This document shows, piece by piece, positions 10,876-20,265 of a stretch of 64,000 nucleotides of DNA. Origin of the DNA: Stomorhina lunata (lineage: Eukaryota; Arthropoda; Insecta; Diptera; Rhiniidae); NCBI GenBank assembly GCA_933228675.1, contig OW121742.1:105060901-105124900 (forward strand), in the 5' to 3' direction. A program made the position numbers and the translations under genes. Positions within the stretch are counted from its first letter, which is position 1. Every line of letters starts with the position of its first letter. A model generated the notes under the pieces. It did no database searches. It worked only from the letters and a program-made list of their open reading frames with translations, and was not told where the DNA came from.

Positions 10876-13761
10876 TCATCTGATTTTTGTAATTATTTCC
10901 CTGTTTGTTCGTTCTGACGCATTTGGTTGAGGAGCATAAAACCCAGTTTTTATATGATCGATTTCATATAATTTGAAAAACTCCTTCATTTCGTTTGAAA
11001 CGAATTGTTTTGCGTTATCGCTATGCAGAAACCTAGGAACTCCAAATGTAGGGAAAAATTCTGATTGAAAATAGACGACGATATTTGCAGAAGTTGCTGC
11101 TTTTAATGGCTTCAAAAATACAAACTTTGTCAGATGGTCTAAACAAATGAAGATAACCGTGTTTTTAATTTTGGTTAAGGGATAAGGGCCTAAAAAATCA
11201 CAGTAAAGTCTTTCGAAAGGTCTATTTGTAATAAATTGTTTACCCATAAGAGGCCTAGAGATCTGATTAGATGACTTTACAATCTTACACTTATCGCAAT
11301 TACTAACGTACGTTTTTACATCTTTTGCCATTGTGGGCCAGTAATACTTTTGCCGAATCCGAGATAAAGTTTTGGTGTAACCACCATGGCAAGAAACTAT
11401 AGAGTCATGAGCAGCTTTAATAGCCTCTCCAGATAAGGATTTCGGAATCCACAACCTCCATAAGCTGTCTTCTTCATCTTCAGTTCCTTGCCTGAATTTT
11501 ACTCTCTTGTAAATCAAGTCATTCAAAATTGTCAAATCCGGTAAAAGGTTTTTGTGTTCTGAAACGTAGTTCCTAAGATCACGGTATTCATTATTATGAA
11601 AATCAGGGGAATCCAAGTCAATTTCTATAGGTGTATCAGATATCGATAATTCGTCAACATCCATACGCGAGAGACAATCGGGAACTACGTTTAAGGAGCC
11701 TTTTCTGTGCTCAATTTGAAAATCATATCTTTGAAGCTTTAAGCTCCAACGCGCTAGTCTCCCACTCAAATCCTTTTGGGACATCAGCCATTTTAAGGAT
11801 GAGTGGTCGGTAATAATCTTAAATGGTAGCCCCTCGATGTATGGCCTGAATCTGTTTACACAAACAATTGCGGCCATGCACTCGAGCTCAGTGACGGTGT
11901 AGTTTCTCTGAGACTTGTTAAGTTTCTGAGAAACAAAGGAAATAGGATGCTCGTTACCGTCATCATCGTATTGGAAAAGGACACCACCAACTCCAACCCG
12001 GGATGCATCGCACTGAATGATGAACTGGCGATCAAACTTAGGCTGTGCCAATACTGGTGCAGAAGACAACGCATCTTTTAAAGTTTCAAATGATGAAATA
12101 GCACTTTCTGTTAAGGCAAATGGTTTAGATGTTTTCTTTAAACAATCGGTGAGTGGGCCAGCAAGATCGGAGAAATTTTTGATAAAAGCTCTGTACCAAT
12201 TTGCCATGCCAACAAATCGGCGAACTTGTCTTGGGGTTTTGGGTAAATTGAAGTTCCTTATTGATTCTACTTTTTCGGGATCAACTTTCAGCGTTCCGTT
12301 GCCTACTATGTACCCTAAGTAACGAATTTCCTTCTGGCAGAATTTACTCTTTCCTACGTTAATTGTTAGCTTTGCAGCCTTGAGACAATTTGCAACATCT
12401 TTGAGAAGGGCCATATGGGAATTAAAATCCGAACTACATATCAACAAATCATCTAAATAGATGAAAACATTCTCTCTAAGGCGCGATGGGATTACCTTAT
12501 CCATTAGCCTGCTCATGGTTTGTGGCCCATTGCACAATCCAAATGGCATATACTTGTAATGGTATAAGGGCTTACCCGGAACAACGAACGCAGTCTTTTC
12601 TTTAGAAGTTGCTGTCAATTTTATTTGTAGAAATGCGTCTTTTAAGTCCAATCCCGTAATAAAAAAGGTGTCTTTTAACCTGCTTAATAGCCCGTTGATG
12701 TGGGGAAGGGGATACGAATCTTTTTTCGTTACCGCATTAAGTTTTCGAGAATCGATGCACAAGCGAACCTTTCCAGGTTTTCGCACTAAAACCACTGGGG
12801 AACACCAAGGCGAATTCGATTCCTCGATAACTCCCATGCTTAAAAGACGGTCTATTTCCTTATACGCTTCCTCTTGTCGAGGTGGTGATAAGGGGTAATG
12901 CCTGCATTTAATTGGAACAGCATTCCCAGTATCTATCTCGTGTTCCAATAAATCTGTACAACCTAATCCCATTTTCTCATATGAAGGAAATTCTAATGTA
13001 ACTTTTTCTAATAAAAGTTTTTGATCTGGTGTGAGATCATGGAACTTTGGATCTTCCTTGTTACCTGGTGTTGGGTCAATTTGTAAAGACGAAACTGAGG
13101 GAATTATTTCAGGTGCGAGTGCAAACTCACGCCAAAAATTGGTTCCCAAATACGCCTCTTGGCTGAGGGACGGAACAATATAAAACAAAATATTTTTAGT
13201 AACACCTTTGAATTCAACCGGAAGTTCACAAAAACCAAGAATTTTTTGTTTCGCGCCATTTGCAACTGCTACTGACAACTTGATTGGACTGTAAGAAATC
13301 TTGTTTCGTTCTAGAAACTCCAAAGAATTCGTTCCCAAAACAGAAATGTTGGCTCCTGAGTCGAGCAATCCCAGTATATCTTCATTAAAAACTCTCACCT
13401 TGACAAACGGACGGTCATCTAATTCATTTAAGATTGTCGACTCTATAATTTTTCGATAATATTTACGTTTTTTGTATCGCTGCCTGCATTTAAGTATCTT
13501 ATTGGTAGGAATATAGTTGAAAGAATACAATTTCTTGCTAATTCTATTGACACAAACATTTTCATTACTTGAATTGATATCCAATTCTGTTTGTGTTGAA
13601 ATGTTTTTGGAAAGTAAATCAGGTTTTTCTTGTTGTAGAAGTTCATTATGTGAATCTAACTTTTTACTAGTTGATTCTAATTGGAACTCGGGGTTTTGCG
13701 GGATGGACGAAAGTCCCCGGTCGCCATTTCGCCCATTTTTCTGTTTCCCAGAAAGACGTGT
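10876..13761 (-). CDS. pol: Pol polyprotein: protease, RT, RNase H, integrase (to an in-frame TGA)
   Basis: The open frame starts at 13761 without its own ATG and is reached by the -1 shift at 13743-13749. Numbering from codon 13584: aspartic protease LLDSGA (D75-S76-G77); reverse transcriptase about 235-430 with D313 in GLDLKDAF, MPFGLCN and the YLDD box at 376-379; RNase H with D525 (CDAS), E566 (TELE) and D593 (TDHSS); integrase HHCC zinc finger H726, H733, C763, C766, and catalytic D796, D856, E891. All catalytic residues are present. It processes Gag-Pol, copies RNA into cDNA and integrates it. TGA at 10876-10878 cuts the protein 11 residues after the catalytic Glu; the same frame goes on to 10375. 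Confidence 0.95.
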   Translation of the reverse strand, partial: TRLSGKQKNGRNGDRGLSSIPQNPEFQLESTSKKLDSHNELLQQEKPDLLSKNISTQTELDINSSNENVCVNRISKKLYSFNYIPTNKILKCRQRYKKRKYYRKIIESTILNELDDRPFVKVRVFNEDILGLLDSGANISVLGTNSLEFLERNKISYSPIKLSVAVANGAKQKILGFCELPVEFKGVTKNILFYIVPSLSQEAYLGTNFWREFALAPEIIPSVSSLQIDPTPGNKEDPKFHDLTPDQKLLLEKVTLEFPSYEKMGLGCTDLLEHEIDTGNAVPIKCRHYPLSPPRQEEAYKEIDRLLSMGVIEESNSPWCSPVVLVRKPGKVRLCIDSRKLNAVTKKDSYPLPHINGLLSRLKDTFFITGLDLKDAFLQIKLTATSKEKTAFVVPGKPLYHYKYMPFGLCNGPQTMSRLMDKVIPSRLRENVFIYLDDLLICSSDFNSHMALLKDVANCLKAAKLTINVGKSKFCQKEIRYLGYIVGNGTLKVDPEKVESIRNFNLPKTPRQVRRFVGMANWYRAFIKNFSDLAGPLTDCLKKTSKPFALTESAISSFETLKDALSSAPVLAQPKFDRQFIIQCDASRVGVGGVLFQYDDDGNEHPISFVSQKLNKSQRNYTVTELECMAAIVCVNRFRPYIEGLPFKIITDHSSLKWLMSQKDLSGRLARWSLKLQRYDFQIEHRKGSLNVVPDCLSRMDVDELSISDTPIEIDLDSPDFHNNEYRDLRNYVSEHKNLLPDLTILNDLIYKRVKFRQGTEDEEDSLWRLWIPKSLSGEAIKAAHDSIVSCHGGYTKTLSRIRQKYYWPTMAKDVKTYVSNCDKCKIVKSSNQISRPLMGKQFITNRPFERLYCDFLGPYPLTKIKNTVIFICLDHLTKFVFLKPLKAATSANIVVYFQSEFFPTFGVPRFLHSDNAKQFVSNEMKEFFKLYEIDHIKTGFYAPQPNASERTNREIITKIR

Positions 13762-13919
13762 CTATTTGGACAAGAAGGTGTTAATACGCCCCTTTGTCCG
13801 CACTTGAAACAAAAAGGTTCTGAAATAATTTTGTCGCAATAGATATAGGAATGACCTAATGATAGACAATTCCAACATTTTATATTAGAATAGTCATATT
13901 TAGTATTAATTTTAGAAAC
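13677..13919 (-). pseudogene. gag: Gag nucleocapsid part (two zinc knuckles) downstream of the TAG
   Basis: Eighty codons in the same frame as gag, directly after its TAG, ending at TAG 13677-13679. The first knuckle is a perfect CX2CX4HX4C (CWNC...GH....C, from 13877). The second, CFKCG....LTPSC, keeps the three cysteines but has Val where the His should be, followed by CPN. The knuckles bind genomic RNA during packaging. Read with 13920-15032 this gives a gag frame of about 451 codons, a usual length for the group. Short of readthrough or a non-mutant relative, this part is not made from this copy. Confidence 0.82.
13743..13749 (-). promoter_or_regulatory. Putative -1 frameshift site GGGAAAC between gag and pol
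   Basis: On the minus strand the heptamer G GGA AAC lies exactly in gag phase inside the nucleocapsid, and the pol frame is -1 relative to gag. GGGAAAC fits the X XXY YYZ slippery rule and is a known retroviral shift sequence. The pol frame opens just upstream (after a TAG at 13762-13764) and gag closes at 13677, so the shift must occur within this ~85-bp overlap. Just downstream, CGGGG can pair with CCCCG (or GGAC with GTCC over a TTTC loop), a possible stimulatory stem. Seen directly: heptamer, phase and overlap. Inferred: function. Confidence 0.72.
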
Positions 13920-15032
13920 CTAAATAGCTTCAAGCTGAGGATCTGGCATATTTGTATCTTCTGAATCAATATCAGTGGAATCTAGTTCGCTAATATTACG
14001 ATTAGTGCCAACATTTGGGGAAAAGGATTTATTTTCCCGAAGAACTTTTTCTGCCTTTCGAGCAATATCTCTGAAATCGTTCAAACTCTTCGATTCGGAA
14101 CTAAATAAAAGAAATCTAAGTTGTGGCTGCAAATTCCTCTTTATTATGTCCACTAATGTTGCGTCTGATAAGGGTCTCTGCAGTCTTGAGTTAACTGCAA
14201 CAAGCTCTGCGTGGAAATCATCGTATGATTCCTTCAGATGTTGCTTGCGTAAAGAAATTTTTACCATGATGTCGTGTTCCGATTCCAAATGACCAAATTC
14301 CTTAGTAAGAGCATTGCTAAGAATTTGATATGTCACAATACGTTGATGCTTTAAGAAAAGCCAGTACCAGTGCTCTGCTTTGCCTTCCAAGAGCACATGG
14401 AAGTTTGACAAAAGGTGTTCTTCAGTACATCCAGTTCGATTAGTAAGGGTCTCAATTTTGAACAAGAAATCTGACACGGAGCCTGTCCCATCATATACAA
14501 TCCTCCACTTCTCTAATTTAATATTAGGTTCGTTAAGACTATAATTAGGATTATTTTGAGAACTATTATTTGGAGGAGTGTTCGTTTGTCTTTGGAAACT
14601 AGAACTACTTGTGTTTCCGATTTGAGATATACTGTCTTTAAGTGAAGAAAGTTCTCTTCTGAATTCTTCTCTTGTAACTTGCATATTTTGTTCCATTATT
14701 GTTAACAATGTATCAAGATGTGTAGGAGTAATATTTGAAGAGGCATTTAAATTGGTCAAATTGTGATTTGGCGGAAGTTTACCGTCAGCACTTAAAGATC
14801 TGGGAGAATTTAGTCCTTCTAAAGGACGAACAGATTGAGGGTTACTCATTAGGGATTCTTTATTAACGTTTAAGTTTGTTGCTTTCTGGGTGTTTTTCGG
14901 CGCTGGAGAATGAACTACTCGAGCTGCAGAATTTGTTGGATTTGATTGTATTTCTGCTGAAATGATATTCCCAGCAGAGGTACTTCTACGACGACCCCTA
15001 ACGTTATTATAGCCCTGGGAACGGGTATTCAT
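13920..15032 (-). CDS. gag: Gag polyprotein (matrix/capsid part), ends at an in-frame TAG
   Basis: 370 codons from ATG at 15032. Residues 1-130 are Ser/Asn/Pro-rich and low in complexity. About residues 170-345 form the Ty3/gypsy-type capsid: WRIVYDGTGSVSDFL, the HWYW block, the EFG..ES segment, and R.Q...ESYDDF, followed by a helix-rich segment rich in Lys and Glu. The protein forms the virus-like particle that packages element RNA. The TAG at 13920-13922 comes before the zinc knuckles, which continue in the same frame to 13677. So the annotated Gag lacks its nucleocapsid unless the TAG is read through. A C-to-T change of CAG to TAG would explain it; the alternative is programmed readthrough. 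Confidence 0.9.
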   Translation of the reverse strand: MNTRSQGYNNVRGRRRSTSAGNIISAEIQSNPTNSAARVVHSPAPKNTQKATNLNVNKESLMSNPQSVRPLEGLNSPRSLSADGKLPPNHNLTNLNASSNITPTHLDTLLTIMEQNMQVTREEFRRELSSLKDSISQIGNTSSSSFQRQTNTPPNNSSQNNPNYSLNEPNIKLEKWRIVYDGTGSVSDFLFKIETLTNRTGCTEEHLLSNFHVLLEGKAEHWYWLFLKHQRIVTYQILSNALTKEFGHLESEHDIMVKISLRKQHLKESYDDFHAELVAVNSRLQRPLSDATLVDIIKRNLQPQLRFLLFSSESKSLNDFRDIARKAEKVLRENKSFSPNVGTNRNISELDSTDIDSEDTNMPDPQLEAI

Positions 15033-15628
15033 CCCGTTGAAAGTTTAACTTATCGAAATCAACAAAAAGATACTAAGTACCTATATGGTTTAAATTCTTC
15101 TAATTCAAAAATTTATTCGAGCAAAATAAAATTAATGTGTGGTGGCAAGTATAAGTTTGCACAAGTATAAGTAAATTTGGAAAAAGTGTTATATAAATAA
15201 GTTCTCTGTTTCTCTTTTAGGGAAGAATAATCATAAGTAGATGTAACAAATAAAACAAATAAATCGGTCTTAAAGTGATAAAAAAAATTACTCTTTTCCT
15301 ACTATTCAGCAACATTTACGAACTTAAAATCGAATAAAACAATGGTCTTGAATAGAAAAAAAAAAAGGCTTAAAAATTAAAATAAAATATTCGGACTTTC
15401 TAAAAGAAATTGACTTAAATGGATTAGCAGTTACTTCTAGCGTATAGCTTCTAGATTAAAGTTTATACAATATAATATTAAATACTAGGTCTTATACAAA
15501 CTATAGATAACTGCAGATGACGTTATTGCTATTTGCTGTAAAAACAATGATATTAAAATTAAACCCACTTAAGAAAAAGTTTAGAATGATAACTTTGATT
15601 TTATTTAGGCCATAATTGTTTGGCCTTT
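15033..15628 (-). other. 5' leader of the gypsy element
   Basis: About 600 bp between the primer site and the gag ATG. AT-rich with no long open frame. It would contain the packaging signal, which I cannot identify by eye. Confidence 0.6.
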
Positions 15629-15641
15629 ACGTTGGGCGCCA
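15629..15641 (-). promoter_or_regulatory. Primer binding site for tRNA-Lys
   Basis: Four bases inside the 5' LTR, the minus strand reads TGGCGCCCAACGT. This is complementary to the 3' end of an insect tRNA-Lys (CTT) ending ACGTTGGGCGCCA. Thirteen bases match and pairing then breaks. The site primes minus-strand cDNA synthesis and fixes the direction of the element. Confidence 0.88.
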
Positions 15642-15645
15642 TATA

Positions 15646-17945
15646 TGTTACGCGCCGGCTAAATTTCTATACAACAAAAATTACTTTCTATTGCCCAAAA
15701 CTCTAACCACTCAAAACACCAGTTAAGGGGCATGAAAATAGATCTTCCGGCTAGTTCTTGTAATATAATTGGTCCTTAACCCATGTTAAGACGCGTAATC
15801 ATATAACGTACTTTCCATACCCATAAAGTACGCCAAAAGAATAAAAAGATCTTTAAAGATTAAGTATCATTCTAGAGTGGTAAGATGTAATACCACATAG
15901 GGTATAATTTCCCCTCCCAAACTAAATGTTTAGACACCTATGACAGACCCTATATACCCTACAATTTAATCTGTCCCTAATAAAGACTGAATTAGAATTT
16001 ACATTATGTTACACCTGACTTTAGTTATTCTTCCCATTTGAAGTAAATTTAGAATTTCATTTTTAAGTAAACAAACAGAGGAATTTATTCATAAATATAA
16101 AAGGAATAAGAATTAAAAATAAAGAAAAATTTATATGTAATCTCATACATAAAGTAAATAATCATTTAACAAGAGAGTTAACATCGTACTAAATAAATGA
16201 TATTTAAAATAATAAGAAGAAAGCAAAAATTGGAAATATTTGAGGGACAATTTGAAAACGGACCGACTAACAAAAGAGTATTCTATATGATAATATGTAT
16301 AATTACAAAAAAAAAAAAAGATCAATAATTTATTACTCACAACAAAATAGGTGTTCCATTTTATTTGTCTCGATTGGAGGGCCCAGCAAAACGAGTTGGA
16401 ATTGATGTTTCTGTTGTTGTTGTTAAAAAAAAGACTCTAAGTAAATTTTTTGTAATTAATAGTTTTAAATAAACATACCTACATATATCTTTAAGTTTTA
16501 GAAAAAAATATTTAGAACAGATACTTGAATACAGTCTTTGCCAAAATTATTCATGCAAATGATTTTAATTAAAATTTGATATTATTAGAATTCATAATAT
16601 AATATCAATTTATTAAAAAAAAATGATTAAATCTTTACTTTACTCAAATTAAATATTAATTAGAATCATTTGCATGCATTTATATATAAATTGTAAATAT
16701 AATTATAAATTTTTTTTTTTAAATACATAACATAATGATTAGTTATAAATTCAGAATTTTGTTTTATAATTTGGAAGTTTGAAATATTTAATACATAAAC
16801 TTGTTAGAAATTTTTTTAGCAATATAAATTAATTTTAAAGAAAATATATTTAGGTTAATTTAGATAATTGTAGAAAATACTATATTAGGTTAGTTAGATG
16901 AATATTTCAAAGTAATAGTTTTGAGGTTAGGTATAGTTTTTGGATAATAAATGTTAGAATTTTTTTTTTTCAACACAAATTAGTAGAATTTTAAGTGATA
17001 AATTATTATCTTTGATTGATTTTTAAATATTGTATTTAGCTCCTAGGAAATTATGAAAATAGGTCTGTAGAAATGTTATGTAATAGGACCTCACATGGAA
17101 GCACGTGGCATGGTCAGCGTTTTGGACTTTCCTCCTGGTTTTACGAGGATTTTCTTGGATAGCCTTAACTCCAATTCAACAGTTTATTAAAGGTATTACG
17201 CAACACACATTCCCCGAAAGCACTTTCCTAACAAGATTAAAAAAATAAACTTATATCGCAATTGCAGCACGCACTTTAGAAGGAAATCTCTTACCAAAAA
17301 ATTTTCAGGTTTTTAAATAAAATGCTGGTCCTTATTATTTTATAGAAAACTTCTCAGTTCATGAAATATTTAATTGACTTTTTACAATATTTATTGTTTG
17401 ATATGTGAATATTTCACTTCACACTTTGACTATTTTAATAATTTAAATTTTGCCAAATTATGTACTTGTTAATGTCACCAGATTTACGATTATAATGATT
17501 TTGGTTTGATTTCCATATGAATTAGGTTCTGATCTTTTCATGCGTAATAAAACTGGTATAGTAATGAGAACATTTATTACATATTACCTGAATTGTTTGA
17601 TCACCAGAGAAAAGAAGACGAAAATACCGCTAAGGGTCATAGTATAGTTATATACGCGATCGTGTAAAATTATTATCATATATGGTAATTCAGTTGAAAT
17701 TACAGAGAGTGTATGTTAAAAATCACACATTGTTACATTCAACTGTATTGAGGGTATGTAGATATGTTAGCTGAAGTGGCAGAACTAACAAATTTCTTTC
17801 ATGCTATATAATAATTGTTTGCTGATGAAGAATCCTAATTATCATACTTGCAATTGAAGAGAATGTGTAATAAAATAAAGGCAAATAATTCGAATAAAAT
17901 TTGACTTGATATCAATTATTCTTTAAATAAAAGGAAATCGTAACA
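15646..17945 (-). repeat. 5' LTR of the gypsy element
   Basis: Same 2300-bp sequence as 7893-10192. On the minus strand it would drive the element transcript toward lower coordinates. The inner edge is followed, after a 4-nt TATA spacer, by the tRNA-Lys primer site; the outer edge abuts the AAGG duplication at 17946. Confidence 0.96.
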
Positions 17946-17949
17946 AAGG
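17946..17949. repeat. Target site duplication AAGG, right copy
   Basis: AAGG directly right of the outer edge of the 5' LTR, the partner of 7889-7892. Confidence 0.92.
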
Positions 17950-18350
17950 TCAAGTGACATCTTGGGAGTAGAAACACGTCTATGTGCCGATCGTATTGAA
18001 GTGTATTCCCATTTAGCATGATTTTTTCGGTTAATGCCGATTATGTTCACCAAACAAAAATAACAATCATCATGGTGGTTCAAGGGTTCAATCCAGATCA
18101 TAGCGGTTTCGTACCTAAAGTTATTTCTTTTCTCATTTGTCCACAAACGTAGAAACTCAACGCACGTTTTGCATACCTTTTGCGGAATCCAAGGCTTGTT
18201 TTTCATTTCCAATGTGTGCCCAAAGTAATTATTGTAAGCCTCAATTACGAAAGCAGTCACATTTAAACGGTATTCTTTAAATATATACTCTCCGCAAATG
18301 AAACAAAAATGATTCGGATCATTAGCACAAACTCTTCTCGATGACAACAT
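17946..18350 (-). pseudogene. N-terminal part of uncharacterised arthropod transposon-borne gene
   Basis: First 135 codons, start ATG at 18350, of a gene split by the LTR retrotransposon. The open frame runs on for a few codons into the LTR. The protein is Cys-rich: CX2C (CFIC), then CX2C in VCKTC, a tryptophan-rich stretch, and CX2C in CYFC, consistent with an N-terminal zinc-binding region. From memory this matches a large, unnamed, multi-copy family in aphids, Hydra and many arthropods, with conserved signatures like PW.P..VC..CV..LR.W and NH..DCYFC..N. Setting aside the insert and one AAGG, the frame continues exactly at 7888 (Leu-Gln-Ala). The CACTG-type ends of the surrounding element and the single gene suggest a transposase, but that is inference and the function is not established. 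Confidence 0.7.
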
Positions 18351-18429
18351 ATCAAATTATATTAACAAAACTTAATATTTTCTTAATTAGAGGCAAATTA
18401 ACACACTAAAACAGCAATTTTTTTGTGAA

Positions 18430-18560
18430 AGCTATATTTTGTAAACTAGAGCTGTTACAAAAAAACTGAGGGCATATTTGAAATCAGCAATGTCAAAATA
18501 TTCAGAATAATTTCATAAAAGTCAATCATCAGGCAAAAGTTGCCATATTGTTGTGCAGTG
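18430..18560 (-). repeat. Right terminal inverted repeat of the DNA transposon
   Basis: Inverse partner of 6525-6650. The corresponding blocks are at 18549-18560, 18523-18532, 18476-18485 and 18442-18454. The tip ends ...CAGTG at 18560 and is followed by TTA. The 5' non-coding part of the transposon gene lies between this repeat and the start codon at 18350. Confidence 0.75.
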
Positions 18561-18563
18561 TTA

Positions 18564-20265
18564 TTTATCATTTATTGCTACAGATATCATTTATAGCTGG
18601 ATTTATGCAAGAAAAAAAAAGATATTTGACTTCAGTGGTGAAGGGTATCATATGGTCGGTTAAGTTGTACTGCATTCAATTTCGTAAAAAGATATTTTCT
18701 TTTTATAGCATCTAATATTTGGTACTTATCTTTATTATCCATTTCTTAATTTTTTTAATAAGTTCTTTTTCTTCTATTTTTAATACAATTTTATTTTATT
18801 TAATAAAACAATATGGAAAATTTATAATCCCTTAACAATGGATAAGAAAAGCTTTTAGAAATTTTCAAAAAAAAAGTAGATATTCTTTATATTCTATTGT
18901 ATTTCTTAGGGTAAATATTAAAATTTTTGTACAACCAAAATTATTCGGTAAACAAACGAAAAAACTAAATTAAATGCAAAGAAATGTTTATATATGTATA
19001 ATACCCTACGATAGGTTAAATAGTTTGAGTGATCATATAAAGAATACGTTATTGTATAATTGTTTACAACTGCTCAGATTCAAGTCATATTAATATTTAT
19101 ATACAAATTCATACATATCTTGGGCTTCAAGTAAAAAGTCCCATTTTTTTTTTACAAAATAGAGCGTTCCAGTATTTTCTAAACGTTTCATAAAATCCGA
19201 CTTTTAACAAAAATTTACTGCAGAAGAAAATATTCCTTTTTTTATTTAACCTGCAATATTCGAGTTAGAGCCTTTCTACTTAAGACCAATGATATATGAC
19301 TAGGAACTTGGTAAACATTATTCTTCATTTTAGACATAGAGTAACTCCAAATCGTTTATTACTGCTTCTATATCCATTCTAAGACAAATGCAGCTAAAGG
19401 TAAATGTCATAGCCCGAGATATAAACATTTTCTAAGAATATTTTCTTTTCTTTTTTCCATAGAAATAACATTTTTTGTATAAATGCCAACAGAAAATTTT
19501 CTTTTTCACGATGACAGCATAAAAGAGTTAAAAGATAAATCCAATCCATAATAGAATAGGAAAATCTAAAGAAACTGGCAACAAAATATAAAGTGAGGTG
19601 TCATAAAAATTTTGACATTTAATGGTAGATAAGGAAATCCTATTTATTATTAATTTTATGCTACTAAAACAATAGAATGACAGCTAATAGTAAAATGGGA
19701 ATAAATTGAAATATGTTTCTAGGAATAAATTGAAAAATAATCGGGGTAAATAGAAAGTAAAATATGTAAATGTTTAAAAAGAAAGATCAATCTCACTAAG
19801 TACAGTGGGGCAAATCGAAAGGAAAAGGTTAATTCAACTGGCCTAAACTAAAACTAAAACTGAAGTTGTGCTGAATCTAGTAATAAAACTAGAACTGAGC
19901 TTAGAAATGAACCTAGAAGCTCTTAATTCATATCCATGATAGAACCGATCCTAGAACTGAATTTTGAATAAAGCCTTAAACTTAATATAAAACTTAACCC
20001 ATATTTAAGGTAAGGTTTAAAAGGTGATGCCAAACTAATTGCATTTCTTCTTGGGATTCATTGGGTTCATGGCGATTCTTCCAGATAAAAGAGAGGGGGA
20101 TATCAAAAAAATCGATGGAAAACAGACAGTAGCGATAGTGTTGTAGTCCCCTAGACTTTAGTTGATCATTCGGTTGGAATTTGGATGTTAACAGACTTGG
20201 TTGGTGGCGCTTTGTTAAAGAAAATACAAAAACAAAATAGGCAAGAAACAAATCAAAATCCAATT
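18564..20265. other. Unique AT-rich sequence with one small dispersed-repeat scrap
   Basis: No gene seen. Around 18598-18690 the text GGTGAAGGGTATCATATGGTCGG resembles the end of the dispersed element at 23971-24774, so a small relic is likely. The segment 19990-20265 is single-copy here but runs directly into the first copy of the ~170-bp module that recurs in the next array. A minus-strand open frame of 118 codons spans that junction and has no family resemblance. Confidence 0.5.

Larger units (their letters stand above)
7893..17945 (-). mobile_element. Ty3/gypsy LTR retrotransposon, full length (10,053 bp), two in-frame stops
   Basis: Complete element on the minus strand: 5' LTR 15646-17945, tRNA-Lys primer site 15629-15641, leader, gag 13920-15032 (nucleocapsid to 13677), pol 13761-10375, short 3' region, 3' LTR 7893-10192. 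Pol order is protease, reverse transcriptase, RNase H, integrase, diagnostic of Ty3/gypsy. There is no env reading frame: only 182 bp separate the pol stop from the 3' LTR. The LTRs are both 2300 bp and I saw no difference between them in the stretches I compared, so the insertion is recent. Even so, gag has an in-frame TAG and pol an in-frame TGA. It sits inside the gene of a DNA transposon with AAGG duplications. The gag-pol join uses a -1 shift. Confidence 0.96.
6525..18560 (-). mobile_element. DNA transposon with CACTG termini, interrupted by an LTR retrotransposon
   Basis: Outer element of the nest. The left end starts CACTGCACAACA at 6525 and the right end closes with the reverse complement at 18560. 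The terminal repeats extend inward about 125-130 bp with indels. TTA lies directly outside both ends (6522-6524 and 18561-18563), a likely 3-bp target duplication. Removing the inner retrotransposon and one AAGG leaves about 1.98 kb with a single minus-strand gene (7046-7888 plus 17946-18350). CACTR termini with a 3-bp duplication are known for the CACTA/EnSpm (CMC) group; TTA would also fit the TWA preference of PIF/Harbinger. The superfamily is therefore inference. This copy is dead: its gene has a stop, an apparent deletion and a 10-kb insertion. Confidence 0.75.

Noticed and set aside
11631..14292. Plus-strand and shifted frames across gag and pol
   Set aside because: Antisense or shifted shadows of the gag and pol frames, which have clear domains.
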